Assembly (NCBI GenBank): GCA_004078665.1
Contig: SCFO01000001.1
Location: forward strand, 336,377-400,376
Origin: Halobacillus fulvus
GTDB taxonomy: Bacteria > Bacillota > Bacilli > Bacillales > Halobacillaceae
DNA: 64,000 nucleotides
Direction of reading: 5' to 3'
Below are positions 55,121 through 63,134 of this stretch, in pieces (the first letter of the stretch is position 1; every line of letters begins with the position of its first letter). The notes below the pieces were generated by a model that saw only the letters and a program-made list of their open reading frames with translations, ran no database searches and was not told where the DNA came from. A program made the position numbers and the translations under genes.

Positions 55121-57694
55121 ATGCAGACTACTACATCTAGTGAAACACACGCAAAAATTAATGTGGAACGTTTAAATGCGGACATTCGACAGTTTTCCCA
55201 AGTTCATGAAATCACACCAGATATGAAGCTTACACACAAAGGAGTTTCTAGACTGGTGATGCTCGATCGATATGCATTTAAAGATACCGAAAAATTGACA
55301 TTGTCTAAAGGCGATTTTGTTGTACTTACGGTCAAAGACGATCCAAAATTCCCGGCAAGAGGGTTCGGTTTTATCCAGTCGATCGATTGGGAAAAACATG
55401 AAGCGATTGTCAAGGTTGAAGATGAGTTTGTCAACGTACTGGATCATGAAAAGGAAAGAGAAACCGGATTAATCACTCGTAATCTTGATACGATTGATAA
55501 GCCGCTTGAGGTTTATTACGAGCAAATTGCACTTCGGAACGCTACGGGTCTTTCAGAGGTTGAAACAGATCCCGAAAGGAAACAACAGAGTTTCGAGGAA
55601 TTTTATAAACAGCTTTCAAACTTAAACTTCATCCCGGCTGGACGTGTGCTTTATGGGGCGGGCTCTCAAACAGACGTTACGTATTTCAACTGTTATGTCA
55701 TGCCTTATATTCAGGATTCTCGCGAAGGGATTTCTGATCACCGGAAGCAGGTTATGGAAATCATGTCTCGCGGTGGAGGAGTTGGAACCAATGGATCGAC
55801 GTTAAGACCGCGAAACACTCTTGCACGTGGTGTGAACGGGAAGTCTTCCGGATCAGTATCCTGGCTTGATGATATCGCAAAGTTGACGCACCTTGTAGAA
55901 CAGGGAGGCTCAAGACGTGGTGCCCAAATGATCATGCTTTCAGATTGGCACCCAGACATCATCGAGTTCATTATTTCTAAAATGCAGAATCCACGTATTC
56001 TACGTTTCCTTATTGAAAATACAGAGGATGAACAAATCAAACAGCTGGCGAAAGATAAACTTAAGTTCACCCCGCTTACAGAAACAGAAAAAGACCTGTA
56101 CCAAAGTGTCATTAACTATAAGCACATGCCAGGTCTAGGTGGCTTCACAGAGCAAGGTATCCAGGAGGCAGAAGAGAAGCTTCATACAGGTGGTACGTAC
56201 ACCGTCCATAATTCTGAATTCTTGACAGGCGCGAATATCTCGGTCTGTATTACGAATGAATTCATGGAAGCCGTAGAAAACGACCAGGAGTATCAGCTCC
56301 GTTTTCCAGATGTTGAGAACTATACAGCTGATGAAATGGAAACTTACAATGAAGAATGGCATGAAAGTGGAGACGTCCGAGAATGGGAAAAACGCGGTTT
56401 TGGAATTCGTACCTATCGCACAGTGAAGGCGAAGGAATTATGGAATCTGATCAACATTTGTGCAACGTATTCCGCTGAACCCGGGATCTTCTTTATCGAC
56501 AATGCGAATGAGAAGACGAATGCCACAGCATACAATCAAAAAGTCGTGGCGACGAACCCTTGTGGGGAACAGCCGCTTGCGCCGTATTCCGTTTGTAATT
56601 TAGCAGCGGTGAACCTGGCGTCTGTAGCTGACAAAGACAATAAGGTCGTCGACTATGAAAAGCTCGAAGAAATCGTTCGCACAGGTGTAAGAATGCAGGA
56701 TAATGTAATCGATGCGACCCCTTATTTCCTTGAAGACAACAAAGTTCAGGCTCTCGGCGAGCGACGTGTTGGACTCGGAGTTATGGGCCTTCATGATTTG
56801 TTGATCTACTGTGAAACAGAGTACGGTTCCGAACAGGGGAACAAGCTTGTCGATGAAATATTTGAAACGATTGCGACAACAGCTTACCGTGCTTCAATCG
56901 ATCTCGCTAAAGAAAAAGGAAGTTTCCCATTCCTAGTAGGAAAAACGGAGGAGGAAACTAAAGAACTTCGTGAACGCTTCATCCAAACCGGTTATATGAA
57001 AGAGATGCCTGAAGATATCCGTGAAGGCATTTTGGAGCATGGTATTAGAAATTCACACTTGCTGACAGTCGCTCCAACCGGAAGTACAGGAACGATGGTT
57101 GGCGTAAGTACAGGTCTTGAACCATATTTCTCCTTCTCCTACTACCGGAGTGGCCGACTAGGTAAATTTATCGAGGTCAAAGCAGACATCGTCAAGGAAT
57201 ACTTGGATCGTAACCCTGATCAAGATCCCGACCAGCTGCCGGAGTGGTTTGTTACGGCAATGACGATGGCACCTGAAGCACACGCGGATACGCAGTGCGT
57301 CATTCAGCGCTGGGTAGACAGCTCTATTTCCAAAACGGTGAATGCACCTCGGGGATACACAGTCGAACAGGTTGAAAAAGTTTACCAGCGCTTGTATCGC
57401 GGAGGCGCCAAAGGTGGTACCGTCTACGTGGATGGAAGCCGTGACAGTCAGGTTCTCTCCCTGAAGGCCGAAGAAAACGGATTTGACGGGGAACAGACTG
57501 AACTCGAATTTGATGAGGACAAGAAACCTAGGGTGGTACTGATGGACACCGTCCATGAATTGGATAAGACGAAAGTTACAATCGGCTCAGAAGTGGGAGA
57601 TACATGCCCTGTTTGCCGAAAAGGAACGGTTGAAGATATCGGCGGGTGCAATACGTGTACAAACTGTAACGCCCAGCTGAAATGTGGATTGTAA
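55121..57694 (+). CDS. nrdJ: Adenosylcobalamin-dependent (class II) ribonucleotide reductase
   Basis: Converts ribonucleotides to deoxyribonucleotides using vitamin B12, with or without oxygen. The barrel core shows FIPAGRVLYGAG, YFNCYVMPYI (first active cysteine), NPCGEQPLAPYSVCNLAAVN (second cysteine and catalytic region) and LTVAPTGSTGTM. An N-terminal extension of about 120 residues precedes the core. The C-terminal CPVCRKGTVED and CNTCTNCNAQLKCG are cysteine-rich and probably shuttle electrons. ATG 55121 follows AAGGGAGAG; the frame extends to 55067 without a site. 857 residues. In B. subtilis I recall lipM at this place; nrdJ appears to have replaced it. Confidence 0.94.
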   Translation: MQTTTSSETHAKINVERLNADIRQFSQVHEITPDMKLTHKGVSRLVMLDRYAFKDTEKLTLSKGDFVVLTVKDDPKFPARGFGFIQSIDWEKHEAIVKVEDEFVNVLDHEKERETGLITRNLDTIDKPLEVYYEQIALRNATGLSEVETDPERKQQSFEEFYKQLSNLNFIPAGRVLYGAGSQTDVTYFNCYVMPYIQDSREGISDHRKQVMEIMSRGGGVGTNGSTLRPRNTLARGVNGKSSGSVSWLDDIAKLTHLVEQGGSRRGAQMIMLSDWHPDIIEFIISKMQNPRILRFLIENTEDEQIKQLAKDKLKFTPLTETEKDLYQSVINYKHMPGLGGFTEQGIQEAEEKLHTGGTYTVHNSEFLTGANISVCITNEFMEAVENDQEYQLRFPDVENYTADEMETYNEEWHESGDVREWEKRGFGIRTYRTVKAKELWNLINICATYSAEPGIFFIDNANEKTNATAYNQKVVATNPCGEQPLAPYSVCNLAAVNLASVADKDNKVVDYEKLEEIVRTGVRMQDNVIDATPYFLEDNKVQALGERRVGLGVMGLHDLLIYCETEYGSEQGNKLVDEIFETIATTAYRASIDLAKEKGSFPFLVGKTEEETKELRERFIQTGYMKEMPEDIREGILEHGIRNSHLLTVAPTGSTGTMVGVSTGLEPYFSFSYYRSGRLGKFIEVKADIVKEYLDRNPDQDPDQLPEWFVTAMTMAPEAHADTQCVIQRWVDSSISKTVNAPRGYTVEQVEKVYQRLYRGGAKGGTVYVDGSRDSQVLSLKAEENGFDGEQTELEFDEDKKPRVVLMDTVHELDKTKVTIGSEVGDTCPVCRKGTVEDIGGCNTCTNCNAQLKCGL

Positions 57695-57701
57695 ACAGTA
57701 T

Positions 57702-57738
57702 GAAAAAACATCAAACGAATCGCGTTTGATGTTTTTTC
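57702..57738 (+). terminator. Terminator after nrdJ
   Basis: GAAAAAACATCAAACG and CGTTTGATGTTTTTTC form a 16-base perfect stem with a 5-base loop. Confidence 0.9.
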
Positions 57739-57853
57739 TATATTTAGAAAATAACGACTTCCGCTTTTACAGGACTCGCTTTCTTGTCACGAGAGGTAAA
57801 CTGGTGTATCATTTTCTTGAAACACCTACATAAGGCTGTATTGGGGGTTTATC

Positions 57854-58288
57854 ATGCCAACACCAAGCATGGAAGATTATATTGAGCAAATTTATATACT
57901 CATAGAAGATAAAGGCTATGCACGCGTGTCTGACATCGCTGAAAATCTTCAAGTGCACCCATCTTCTGTTACAAAAATGGTCCAAAAGCTCGATCGGGAC
58001 CAATATTTAAATTATGAAAAATATAGGGGCCTGATTCTGACTCCTAAAGGAAAGAAAATCGGGAAAAGACTTGTGTACCGGCATGAACTGCTTGAGCAGT
58101 TTCTGGAAATCATCGGGGTTGAGCCTGATAAGATTTATGATGATGTAGAGGGAATCGAACATCATCTGAGCTGGGACTCCATCGACAGGATTGGAGATCT
58201 TGTTCAATTCTTTGAAGAAGAGCCTGAGCGAGTCCAAGCTTTGAGAGAAGTTCAAAAAAGCAATGAAGCTCAGAACGACGAAAAATAA
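57854..58288 (+). CDS. mntR: Manganese-responsive regulator MntR (DtxR family)
   Basis: Represses manganese uptake genes when Mn(II) is bound. N-terminal winged helix (residues 5-70) with metal ligands D8 and E11 (MEDYIEQIY) and DNA-reading helix [14 protein letters not shown]-terminal dimerisation and metal domain with [10 protein letters not shown] and [10 protein letters not shown]. 144 residues. Position matches yqhN (mntR) of B. subtilis. The target genes (mntH, mntABCD) are not in the window. Confidence 0.95.
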   Translation: MPTPSMEDYIEQIYILIEDKGYARVSDIAENLQVHPSSVTKMVQKLDRDQYLNYEKYRGLILTPKGKKIGKRLVYRHELLEQFLEIIGVEPDKIYDDVEGIEHHLSWDSIDRIGDLVQFFEEEPERVQALREVQKSNEAQNDEK

Positions 58289-58312
58289 AGACGCTTTTAA
58301 GCGTCTTTTTTG
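58287..58312 (+). terminator. Terminator after mntR
   Basis: AAAGACGCTT and AAGCGTCTTT pair with a very short loop, then T residues. Confidence 0.8.
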
Positions 58313-58356
58313 TTTGTCTATTATTACCCGTTATTTATGCTCGTGTAATTAGGAAA

Positions 58357-58402
58357 TAGCTTGAAAGAATTTTTTTGTACAAAAAAGAGCGGCCTCAAGC
58401 TA
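58357..58402. repeat. Nested inverted repeat between mntR and yqhO
   Basis: An outer pair TAGCTTGA (58357-58364) / TCAAGCTA (58395-58402) encloses a perfect 16-base palindrome TTTTTTGTACAAAAAA (58371-58386). It lies 160 bases before yqhO and is not attached to an end of a gene. It could be a protein-binding site, an RNA structure or a small repeat element. The remaining sequence to yqhO shows no gene. Confidence 0.65.
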
Positions 58403-58563
58403 CCTTATGCGAATGAATGAAGATCCAGACCCGTGAAGCGCAAATCCTTTAATCATTATAGAAACCTTTAATTGGACACTATATCTTCCGTGGAACTTTT
58501 CGGATCATCGCCCGTTCTAAATAGAGGAAAGTCTGTTTATACATGTAAAAGCGGGGTGATCGT

Positions 58564-59451
58564 GTGAAAGTTGACGGCGTTTTTTCCGGAGGTGGCGTCA
58601 AAGCCTTGGCTTTCATTGGCGCTTTAGAGGAGCTCGAAGACCATGGGTATCGATTTCAACGAATTGCGGGTACATCTGCCGGAGCTATATTGGCAAGTCT
58701 GACTATTGCCGGGTATTCAGGTAAAGAGCTGAAGGAGAAGATTAAACAGCTTTCTTTTGAAAAGTTGGTCGATGTTCCTGTGACTGATCAGTTGATGCCA
58801 TTTATGAAATGGCTGCTACTTTATTTCAGATTGGGGCTTTACAAGGGGAATAAACTTGAAAAAACGTTGGAGATCTGGCTGGAAGAAAAAGGGGTGCGGA
58901 CCTTTTCCGATCTTCCGCCAAATTCTTTGAAAATTATTTGTTCAGACTTGACACATGGGCGGATGATCATCCTACCTGATGATTTAAAGCCTGTCTATGG
59001 GATAGACCCAGCTACATTCTCTGTTGCCAAAGCAGTCCGTATGAGTGCTGGATTGCCTTATTTCTTTATACCTGTCAAGATTCACGGCAAAAAAGGAAAA
59101 TGTGTAGTAGTCGATGGTGGGGTTCTAAGTAACTTTCCTATTTGGGTGTGGGAAAAGGAGGGAGGGTGCCGCAGAAGGCCAATTATAGGGATGAAGTTGA
59201 GCGATCCTCCCGACAAGCTTCCTGAGAAGAAAATAAAAAATGCAGTTCAAATGTTTCATGCGCTTTTCAAAACGATGCAACAGGCTCATGATGCTAGATA
59301 TATTTCACCGACTACAAGTAAAGATGTCATTTTTATACCTGTGCAAGGCATCGATACGACGGATTTTTATATGAGTGAAAAGGAAAAAGAAGAGATCATG
59401 GAATTCGGTCGTCACCATGCCGCCAGCTTTTTAAAGAGGTGGTCCAAATAA
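58564..59451 (+). CDS. yqhO: Patatin-like phospholipase/esterase (YqhO)
   Basis: A cytosolic or membrane-associated lipid acyl hydrolase. The oxyanion loop GGGVKALAFIG and nucleophile serine in GTSAGA are at the N-terminus; the catalytic aspartate lies in VVDGGVLSNFP. 295 residues. GTG start after GCGGGGTGATC. It follows mntR as in B. subtilis. The natural substrate is unknown. Confidence 0.92.
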   Translation: MKVDGVFSGGGVKALAFIGALEELEDHGYRFQRIAGTSAGAILASLTIAGYSGKELKEKIKQLSFEKLVDVPVTDQLMPFMKWLLLYFRLGLYKGNKLEKTLEIWLEEKGVRTFSDLPPNSLKIICSDLTHGRMIILPDDLKPVYGIDPATFSVAKAVRMSAGLPYFFIPVKIHGKKGKCVVVDGGVLSNFPIWVWEKEGGCRRRPIIGMKLSDPPDKLPEKKIKNAVQMFHALFKTMQQAHDARYISPTTSKDVIFIPVQGIDTTDFYMSEKEKEEIMEFGRHHAASFLKRWSK

Positions 59452-59470
59452 GGATGACTCCGATTCCATA

Positions 59471-59508
59471 AAAAAATCGAGCCTTTTTAAAATGAGGCTC
59501 GATTTTTA
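59471..59508. terminator. Shared terminator between yqhO and yqhP
   Basis: AAAAATCGAGCCT and AGGCTCGATTTTT form a 13-base stem around a 10-base loop. The 3' arm lies inside the last codons of yqhP on the minus strand. Confidence 0.85.
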
Positions 59509-59894
59509 TCTTTGTTTTTACTTCCTTCAATGACACGCAAGTGAGGTGCACTGTTACGGCGTTTTGGTTTCTTGCTGAAACCGCCGGATGGCTTGGAAGC
59601 TGCTTTAGCCACTGGTGATTTTTTGATAACTGGTGTCGTTTGTTTGTATTTTTGCTTCGATTGCTTCACTGCCTGCTTGTACTTCTTCATTTCGTTGCTT
59701 GACTTGCCTCCACCACCATAGCCCCTGTTCCTGAGGAATATAAAGTAGATTGCGCCGTATACAAGGACCGCGATTCCGATCATCATGATGATGGAAGACA
59801 AGAAACCGGTCGTATTGCTGATGAGTTGTAGTCCGACAAAGAATGCTGCGAGGGCCATTAGAATGTATATCACAGGAGTCATCCAATTGCGCAT
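59487..59894 (-). CDS. yqhP: SA1362-family membrane protein (YqhP)
   Basis: Two N-terminal membrane segments (residues 5-25 and 31-53), a glycine-rich hinge (GYGGGGKSSNE) and a very basic tail rich in K, Q and S. 135 residues; function unknown. Same location as yqhP in B. subtilis. Its stop codon is inside the shared terminator. Confidence 0.85.
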   Translation of the reverse strand: MRNWMTPVIYILMALAAFFVGLQLISNTTGFLSSIIMMIGIAVLVYGAIYFIFLRNRGYGGGGKSSNEMKKYKQAVKQSKQKYKQTTPVIKKSPVAKAASKPSGGFSKKPKRRNSAPHLRVIEGSKNKDKNRASF

Positions 59895-60270
59895 AAGTAT
59901 TTCCCCCTTTCTAAAAAAGTTGCAAAAATTAATACCTACTAATGTATACCACTATTAAGCTCTTTCCTATCCTATTCGTCGATATTTTTTGACATTTTCC
60001 GCGTATTACGCTGCTTCATTCCGGAAAATGGGTCCATTATAAATACTTTCCTTTTTGTTGTGAATTTATGCGGGGCATGGATCCATTTTTATATTTTTGT
60101 GGAGCATGGCCCTTCTATGTGGAAAGAATTGTTTCTTACTATTTCTTTTACCTGATTCTAGTACATGTAAACCCGGTAATATGTTTTTTGTACACTTCTT
60201 CTTCCTTATATTTTACATTATTTTTCTGGCTTCCACTAGTGTATTTAGTACAAAAATGAGGATAAAAAGC
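59895..60270 (+). other. Gene-free stretch upstream of yqhR
   Basis: AT-rich sequence of about 375 bases. The plus strand stays open in the yqhR frame from 60097, but the implied peptide is a low-complexity hydrophobic run without a ribosome site. A 10-base palindrome ATGGATCCAT lies at 60077. I see no RNA gene and no convincing sigma-factor site. yqhQ, which I recall between yqhP and yqhR in B. subtilis, is absent. Confidence 0.4.
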
Positions 60271-60804
60271 ATGAATACAATGGGATTGGAGAAGCTAGAA
60301 GATGAGGTGAAGATGATGGATAAACCGAAGCAACAGAATCAGGTAGAACCGAGACAAAGTGTACTGACCAAATCTCTAGGAATCGGATTTGCCAGCGGAA
60401 TTATTTGGAGTTTTTTTGGAGCGATCGCCTATTATTTTCATTTTGCTGAAGTATCTGCCGCTTCGTTCTTATTCCGCTCTTATTGGCAAACTTCCTGGAC
60501 CGGAACGTGGTTAGCAGAACTGCTCGCTATCGTAGTGGTGGGAATTGTCTCATTGGGTACCGCTTTGATTTACTATATGACATTCAAACGTATGAACGGA
60601 ATATGGCCAGGGCTGCTTTTCGGTACGCTTTTGTGGGTTCTCGTTTTTTGGCTATTGAATCCTTTGTTCCCAGCGATCCCTTCATTTATGGAATTGTCCA
60701 GTGACACATGGGTGACGACCGGATGTTTATTTATCTTATATGGAGTTTTCATTGGATACTCTATCTCCTATGAGTTTAGAGAGTTCAATGCTTCAGCTAA
60801 TTAA
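60271..60804 (+). CDS. yqhR: YqhR family membrane protein (FigO-like)
   Basis: Four membrane segments (about residues 33-55, 75-97, 107-130, 143-165) after a polar N-terminus. In B. subtilis YqhR (FigO) is reported as the partner of SpoVAF (FigP) in a spore ion channel that amplifies germination. KSLGIGFASGIIWSFFGAIA and FLFRSYWQTSWTG are consistent with the family. ATG 60271 follows TGAGGAT by seven bases; later ATGs at 60313/60316 are possible. 177 residues. Function is transferred by family and synteny. Confidence 0.83.
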   Translation: MNTMGLEKLEDEVKMMDKPKQQNQVEPRQSVLTKSLGIGFASGIIWSFFGAIAYYFHFAEVSAASFLFRSYWQTSWTGTWLAELLAIVVVGIVSLGTALIYYMTFKRMNGIWPGLLFGTLLWVLVFWLLNPLFPAIPSFMELSSDTWVTTGCLFILYGVFIGYSISYEFREFNASAN

Positions 60805-60870
60805 TATTCAAACGAGAAAGAAGTATGCTAAGATAAAAGAGTATGACTATTTAGTAAATGGTGGGGATAG

Positions 60871-61323
60871 ATGATGGGGAAACAGGTGCTGTTTTTGATC
60901 AATGGTCCGAATTTGAATCTTTTAGGAACAAGAGAGCCTAATACCTATGGCAGCGATACGCTTGATGATGTTGTCCAACTGGTGAAAAATACGGCTGAAG
61001 GATTTAAAATCGTTCATCACCAGTCGAATCATGAAGGGGATCTCGTAGATTATATTCAGTCCGCTGGTAAAGAGGCGGATGGAGTCATCTTGAACCCCGC
61101 AGCCTATACTCATACGAGTGTAGCCATCAGAGATGCAATCAGTGCGATTTCAGTCCCTGTCATCGAGGTGCACATATCGAATGTGCATCGTCGTGAGTCA
61201 TTTCGCCATCATTCATACATCTCTCCTGTAAGTTCGGGGCAAATTGTTGGATTTGGCGTTGATGGGTATCGATTGGCTACTTTAGGGTTGATAGAAAAGA
61301 TAAGGAAGGGAGAAGAGAAATGA
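60871..61323 (+). CDS. aroQ: 3-dehydroquinate dehydratase, type II
   Basis: Third step of the shikimate pathway. [18 protein letters not shown] at the N-terminus contains the flexible active loop with catalytic Arg and Tyr; [16 protein letters not shown] and [17 protein letters not shown] are also typical. 150 residues. Two adjacent ATGs (60871, 60874) follow GGTGGGG; the second has better spacing. It overlaps yqhT by four bases. Confidence 0.95.
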   Translation: MMGKQVLFLINGPNLNLLGTREPNTYGSDTLDDVVQLVKNTAEGFKIVHHQSNHEGDLVDYIQSAGKEADGVILNPAAYTHTSVAIRDAISAISVPVIEVHISNVHRRESFRHHSYISPVSSGQIVGFGVDGYRLATLGLIEKIRKGEEK

Positions 61324-62378
61324 AACTACAAAATTTACGTACCGCAATCATGACAAAAGAATTAGATGGTCTTTTGATCATGAGTCCAAAAAACAGAAAA
61401 TATATTTCAGGATTTACTGGCAGCTCAGGTGCTTTGCTTATTACAAATGAGGAAGCTTTATTAATTACCGATTTCCGCTATACGGAACAGGCGAATGAAC
61501 AGGCCGGTGACTTCAAGGTGGTGGAACATAAAGTCCCCATGCACGAAGAAGTAGCTAAGCAGGCCGAACAGCTTGGTTTGAAAAAAATCGGTTTCGAACG
61601 TGATCACGTTACATACGGTATTTACGAAACATTTAAAAAAGCTCTAGGGGCTGAATTGGTACCAACTTCCGGGCTCGTCGAAAAGTTACGCTTGATAAAG
61701 ACGGATGAGGAGATTAGTATATTAAAGGATGCTGTCGAGATTGCTGATAAAGCATTTGAACATATCCTAGGGTACATAAAACCAGGTGTAAAAGAGATTG
61801 ATGTCTCTAACGAGCTTGAATTCTTCATGAGAAAACAGGGAGCAGTCTCTTCTTCTTTTGATATTATTGTAGCTTCCGGTTATCGTTCTGCGCTTCCACA
61901 TGGCGTGGCTTCTGAAAAGGAAATCCAGTCTGGTGAGCTTGTCACACTAGATTTTGGGGCCTTATATAAAGGGTACTGCTCTGATATCACGAGAACCGTT
62001 GCGGTCGGGGATATTAGCGATGAGCTGAAAGAAATTTATGATACGGTTCTCCAAGCCCAATTAAAGGGTATGGAAGGATTAAAAGCAGGAATTACAGGTA
62101 AGGAAGCGGATGCTCTAACACGAGACTATATTACAGAAAAAGGATATGGTGAGTATTTTGGCCATTCGACGGGACATGGTATAGGATTGGATGTCCATGA
62201 AGGTCCCGGCTTATCGTTCAGAACAGAGCAAGTGCTTGAAGAAGGAATGGTAGTGACGGTGGAACCTGGTATTTATGTTCCTGGCGTTGGCGGCTGCCGA
62301 ATTGAAGATGACGCGGTTGTCACGAAAGAAGGGAATCTTTGTCTCAGCCAGTCTCCAAAAGAATTGATTACATTGTAA
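61320..62378 (+). CDS. yqhT: Xaa-Pro dipeptidase/aminopeptidase (YqhT)
   Basis: M24 metallopeptidase acting on peptides with proline at position two. N-terminal creatinase-like domain (1-125) and pita-bread domain with metal ligands in [18 protein letters not shown] (two Asp), [16 protein letters not shown] (His), [11 protein letters not shown] (Glu) and RIEDDAVV (Glu). 352 residues. Translation coupled to aroQ (ATGA). Likely co-transcribed with efp, 20 bases downstream; by releasing prolyl peptides it fits functionally with EF-P. Confidence 0.94.
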   Translation: MKLQNLRTAIMTKELDGLLIMSPKNRKYISGFTGSSGALLITNEEALLITDFRYTEQANEQAGDFKVVEHKVPMHEEVAKQAEQLGLKKIGFERDHVTYGIYETFKKALGAELVPTSGLVEKLRLIKTDEEISILKDAVEIADKAFEHILGYIKPGVKEIDVSNELEFFMRKQGAVSSSFDIIVASGYRSALPHGVASEKEIQSGELVTLDFGALYKGYCSDITRTVAVGDISDELKEIYDTVLQAQLKGMEGLKAGITGKEADALTRDYITEKGYGEYFGHSTGHGIGLDVHEGPGLSFRTEQVLEEGMVVTVEPGIYVPGVGGCRIEDDAVVTKEGNLCLSQSPKELITL

Positions 62379-62398
62379 TTTGAGAAGGAGGAACTAAT

Positions 62399-62956
62399 AT
62401 GATTTCAGTAAACGATTTTCGTACAGGTTTAACCATCGAGGTAGATGGTAGCATTTGGCAGGTTATGGAATTCCAACACGTGAAGCCTGGTAAAGGAGCA
62501 GCTTTTGTCCGCTCTAAATTGCGTAATCTCCGTAATGGGAATATTCAGGAGAAAACGTTCCGCGGCGGAGAAAAAGTAGAGCGTGCGCATATTGAGAACC
62601 GTAAGATGCAATACCTTTATGCCAATGGAAATATGCATGCTTTTATGGATATGGAAACTTTTGAACAAGTAGAGATCCCTGGAGATTTGCTTCAGGAGCA
62701 GCTCAATTACTTGAAAGAGAACATGGAAGCCCAAATTCAGAGCTATCAAGGGGAAACAATCGGAGTAGAACTTCCGAAGAACGTGGACCTGAAAGTTGTT
62801 GAAACTGAACCAGGGATTAAAGGCGACACAGCAAGCGGTGGTACAAAACCTGCGACGCTTGAGACAGGCCTTATCGTACAAGTGCCATTCTTTATCAACG
62901 AAGGAGAAGTATTGACCATCAGTACGACGGATGGAAAATATGTTTCCCGTGCTTAA
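62399..62956 (+). CDS. efp: Elongation factor P
   Basis: Rescues ribosomes stalled at polyproline stretches. Three beta-barrel domains. The loop that reaches the peptidyl centre reads [12 protein letters not shown] with K32 at the modified position (5-aminopentanol in B. subtilis). 185 residues. The start follows GAGAAGGAGG. Confidence 0.97.
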   Translation: MISVNDFRTGLTIEVDGSIWQVMEFQHVKPGKGAAFVRSKLRNLRNGNIQEKTFRGGEKVERAHIENRKMQYLYANGNMHAFMDMETFEQVEIPGDLLQEQLNYLKENMEAQIQSYQGETIGVELPKNVDLKVVETEPGIKGDTASGGTKPATLETGLIVQVPFFINEGEVLTISTTDGKYVSRA

Positions 62957-62973
62957 ATCATATAAACACCAGT

Positions 62974-63006
62974 AAAGCTCGTCCCGATAGGGGCGGGCTT
63001 TTTTTC
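62974..63006 (+). terminator. Terminator after efp
   Basis: AAAGCTCGTCCC and GGGGCGGGCTTT pair with a short loop and a long T-run, separating efp from the sporulation operon. Confidence 0.85.
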
Positions 63007-63074
63007 TTGAATCAAACCGTTTCGGCTTGAAATGCTCTTTTACTAGATTACTCTATCAATCTTCTTCCTTGAGG

Positions 63075-63102
63075 TCATAACCTCACATTTCATTCATACA
63101 TA
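63075..63102 (+). promoter_or_regulatory. SigE-type (mother-cell) promoter of the spoIIIA operon
   Basis: -35 TCATAAC (63075-63081), 13-base spacer, -10 CATACATA (63095-63102). This fits the SigE consensus (KMATATT, 13-15, CATACANT) with seven of eight -10 positions. Confidence 0.65.
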
Positions 63103-63134
63103 TGAAGTAAATCAAGTAAAAGGAGTCAAAGCGC

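Noticed and set aside
60068-60259. A hydrophobic 63-codon frame and the upstream extension of the yqhR frame
   Set aside because: Both are low-complexity translations of AT-rich DNA with no ribosome-binding site; yqhR has a good start at 60271.
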